Assembly: GCA_934409175.1 (NCBI GenBank)
Contig: CAKRVX010000018.1
Location: 1 to 32,529 of the forward strand
Direction: 5' to 3'
Length of the DNA: 32,529 bases
DNA from: an uncultured Blautia sp.
Lineage (GTDB): Bacteria > Bacillota > Clostridia > Lachnospirales > Lachnospiraceae
The translations under genes and the position numbers were made by a program. The notes beneath the pieces are model-generated. The model was not told the DNA's origin, did no database searches, and worked only from the letters and a program-made list of their open reading frames with translations. Positions 30,851 through 32,529 of this stretch are shown piece by piece. The stretch's first letter is position 1; the number at the start of each line of letters is the position of its first letter.

Positions 30851-32068
30851 TTATTTATAAAACAGTTCAACAATCTTAAACACTACTTCTACAGCTGTAT
30901 CCATTCCTTCTATAGTAATATGTTCGAATGGACCGTGGTAAGCATGACCGCCTGTTCCAAGGTTCGGGCACGGCAGTCCCATGAAACTTAACTGAGCACC
31001 GTCTGTGCCGCCGCGGATCGGTGTGATCAGAGGTGTGACTCCACAGCTTTCGCAGGCTGCTTTGGCATATTCGATCAGTTCCGGGCAGGTATCGATGATT
31101 TCTTTCATATTACGATACTGATCTGAAATAGCAAGTGAAACAGTTTCGTTGCCCCATTTTTCATTCAGAATGGAAGCGATATGCTCCATAGTTTCCTTGC
31201 GGCAGCGGAAATGCTCAGCATCATGATCCCGGATGATATATTCCAGAGATGCTTTGGAAACATCGCCTTTCATGGAATAAAGATGGAAAAATCCCTCATA
31301 CTCATCGGTATCTCTGGGAGTATCAGCAGAAGGAAGCATGGAATTAAACTCCATAGCCACAAGAGCAGCGTTCACCATAGTATTTTTGGAAGAACCGGGA
31401 TGAACATTGACACCTGTAAAATTTACTACTGCTTTGGCAGCATTGAAATTCTCAAACTGGATCTCACCTTCTGTGTCACCGTCCAGGGTATAGGCGTAAT
31501 CTGCATCAAATTTCTTTACATCAAAATGAGCAGGCCCCATACCGATCTCTTCATCAGGCGTAAAAGCGATAGAAATCTGGCCATGAGAGACGGGATTACT
31601 GTTCAGGCGTTCGATCATGGTCATGATCTCTGCGATACCGGCTTTGTCATCGGCGCCCAGAATGGTGGTCCCGTCGGAGGTGATAAGAGTCCGGCCTTTC
31701 AGGGAAGAAAGATGAGGGAACATTTTTGGGGAAAGAATCCGGCCGCTTTTTCCCAGTGGCAGATCCTGTCCATCATAGTCCGGGGTCAGTATCGGTGTTA
31801 CTTCATGATCGCAGAAATCTGAAACAGTGTCCATATGTGCGATGAACCCAAGTTTCTTATTGGAAATACAATCCGGGGTAGCCGGAATATGTCCATATAC
31901 ATAACAATATTCATCTACAGAAGCATCTGTGACTCCAAGCTCCTGTAATTCTTTGACCAGTATCCGGGCCAGATCAAACTGGCATGCGGAAGATGGAGAA
32001 GTATCACTGTTTTCGTTGCTGGGTGTAAAAACTCTTACGTAAGATAATAAACGTTCATATGCTTTCAT
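30851..32068 (-). CDS. pepT: Peptidase T (tripeptide aminopeptidase)
   Basis: This is a 405-aa cytosolic M20B metallopeptidase that removes N-terminal residues from tripeptides. The two-zinc site is complete: His78 and Asp80 in FIAHMDTVSD, Asp in TILGADDKAGIAE, the catalytic Glu-Glu in FTPDEEIGMG, Asp in YTLDGDTEGE, and the last His in NLGTGGHAYHGPFEH. A dimerisation lid domain lies between about residues 205 and 320 (including GVNVHPGSSKNTMVNA). The N-terminal ERLLSYVRVFTPSNENSDT is typical. AGGAG lies 7 bases before the start and is followed by its own complement CTCCT. It is a single gene with its own promoter, convergent with acyP. Confidence 0.96.
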   Translation of the reverse strand: MKAYERLLSYVRVFTPSNENSDTSPSSACQFDLARILVKELQELGVTDASVDEYCYVYGHIPATPDCISNKKLGFIAHMDTVSDFCDHEVTPILTPDYDGQDLPLGKSGRILSPKMFPHLSSLKGRTLITSDGTTILGADDKAGIAEIMTMIERLNSNPVSHGQISIAFTPDEEIGMGPAHFDVKKFDADYAYTLDGDTEGEIQFENFNAAKAVVNFTGVNVHPGSSKNTMVNAALVAMEFNSMLPSADTPRDTDEYEGFFHLYSMKGDVSKASLEYIIRDHDAEHFRCRKETMEHIASILNEKWGNETVSLAISDQYRNMKEIIDTCPELIEYAKAACESCGVTPLITPIRGGTDGAQLSFMGLPCPNLGTGGHAYHGPFEHITIEGMDTAVEVVFKIVELFYK

Positions 32069-32094
32069 AGGAGAACTCCTTTCGTAAATATCAG

Positions 32095-32124
32095 GTCAGG
32101 AGCAAAATACTGTTGGATCCTGAC
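32095..32124. repeat. Inverted repeat in the pepT leader
   Basis: GTCAGGA (32095-32101) and TCCTGAC (32118-32124) form a 7-bp inverted repeat with a 16-base centre. It lies downstream of the predicted pepT transcription start and could be an operator or an mRNA hairpin. Confidence 0.4.
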
Positions 32125-32135
32125 ATCATATCTAT

Positions 32136-32164
32136 AGAATAAACACTGCTAAAACTATTGTCTA
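32136..32164 (-). promoter_or_regulatory. Promoter for pepT
   Basis: On the minus strand: -35 TAGACA (32164-32159), 17-base spacer, -10 TATTCT (32141-32136). The leader would be about 60 bases. It stands back to back with the rRNA-type promoters. Confidence 0.55.
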
Positions 32165-32194
32165 CAAAAAAATAAAAAAATCTCAAAAAAGTTG

Positions 32195-32223
32195 TTGACA
32201 TACAGAAACAGTAGTGGTATATT
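32195..32223 (+). promoter_or_regulatory. rRNA-type tandem promoter P1
   Basis: -35 TTGACA (32195-32200), 17-base spacer, -10 TATATT (32218-32223), with TGG just before the -10. It is preceded by an A-rich tract (32165-32190) that looks like an UP element. Confidence 0.85.
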
Positions 32224-32240
32224 AATTGAGCTGTCGGAAA

Positions 32241-32267
32241 TAATTGTTTCTGAAACAGAGACAATTA
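32241..32267. repeat. Hairpin between P1 and P2
   Basis: AATTGTTTCTG (32242-32252) pairs with CAGAGACAATT (32256-32266) with one T-G pair and a 3-base loop; TA extends it. It may be an RNase III-type processing stem or an attenuating hairpin in the P1 transcript. Confidence 0.6.
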
Positions 32268-32307
32268 ATATTGATTTCTGAAATAAAAAAGAAATTTAAA
32301 AAAGTGC

Positions 32308-32336
32308 TTGACAACTTCGAAAAGATATGATAAAGT
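32308..32336 (+). promoter_or_regulatory. rRNA-type tandem promoter P2
   Basis: -35 TTGACA (32308-32313), 17-base spacer, -10 TAAAGT (32331-32336). It shares the AAAAAAGTGCTTGACA lead-in with P3 (AAAAAAGTTCTTGACA). The -10 is the weakest of the three. Confidence 0.75.
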
Positions 32337-32424
32337 AATCAAGTCGCTTGAACAGAGCCGACAATCACAAAACGGAAAAGCTTTTCGGAACTTCGAAAAA
32401 GTTTGAAAAACTTGAAAAAAGTTC

Positions 32425-32453
32425 TTGACAAAGTAAAACGGATGTGGTAAAAT
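32425..32453 (+). promoter_or_regulatory. rRNA-type tandem promoter P3
   Basis: -35 TTGACA (32425-32430), 17-base spacer, -10 TAAAAT (32448-32453), with TGG before the -10. Transcription would start near 32460, at the CTGTC-GCAA-GACAG hairpin (32461-32474). Confidence 0.85.
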
Positions 32454-32460
32454 AAATAAG

Positions 32461-32529
32461 CTGTCGCAAGACAGACAACCTTGATAACTAAACAGTGAAA
32501 CACATACGATTCTCGAAAATTCTTTACAT
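32461..32529 (+). promoter_or_regulatory. Start of an rRNA operon leader, with boxA-like element
   Basis: After P3 there is a tight GCAA-loop hairpin (32461-32474), then ACCTTGATAACTAAACAGTG (32478-32497). This resembles the conserved CTTTGAAAACTAAACA boxA-type leader found before 16S rRNA in Firmicutes. The window ends before any mature rRNA sequence, so the 16S gene itself is inferred. Confidence 0.7.

Overview
The window looks like a chromosomal segment of a spore-forming, low-to-medium-GC Firmicute. A gut Lachnospiraceae of the Blautia type is my best guess. The reasons are the spore genes (spmA-spmB, a sipL homologue, a GerA-type germinant receptor), strong GGAGG ribosome sites, consensus sigma-A promoters, and families common in that group (DUF4317, DUF1934, a lipid-anchored trigger-factor-like isomerase, secreted NodB deacetylases). 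The species cannot be fixed from sequence reading alone. I see no phage, transposon, CRISPR array or tRNA gene. It reads as core chromosome with several unusual gene architectures.

Layout. 1-264 is the 3' end of an alpha-glucan phosphorylase gene. 417-1552 is spmA-spmB. 1608-2354 (minus) is an acyltransferase, plsC. 2519-4544 holds a PrcB-like lipoprotein and sipL. 4601-6365 is an ispE-GntR transcription unit with its own promoter, a TTGTATACAA palindrome and a terminator. 6433-10017 is a germinant receptor operon: GerA, then a GerB-GerC fusion, then a small exported protein. murI and a DUF1934 gene follow on the same strand up to a terminator near 11,400. 11436-11882 (minus) encodes a small membrane-anchored protein of unknown function.

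12100-16706 is an envelope block: an acidic, membrane-anchored deacetylase-like protein, a trigger-factor-like lipoprotein, and a secreted NodB deacetylase with cell-wall-binding repeats and a Ser/Asp tail. 16762-18770 is glgB with a near-consensus promoter. 18853-21286 is a three-gene cassette: a 77-aa protein, a CobW-type GTPase with CxCC and a His-rich loop, and a second GTPase-like protein without CxCC whose C-terminal half resembles the DUF1980/YcgQ domain. pth, mfd and a PrsA-like foldase lipoprotein follow.

26856-29898 (minus) is an operon of DUF4317, a HAD phosphatase and a membrane GGDEF diguanylate cyclase. 30048-30829 encodes a nitroreductase and an acylphosphatase that overlap. 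pepT is on the minus strand (30851-32068). The last 460 bases hold the pepT promoter and three tandem TTGACA promoters leading into what looks like the leader of an rRNA operon. The 16S gene would lie beyond the right edge.

The most interesting items are the fused GerB-GerC with an internal lipoprotein signal and a shortened GerC part, the two-GTPase metal cassette, the palindrome placed as a possible FadR-type operator before ispE-gntR, and the exported trigger-factor-like lipoprotein.
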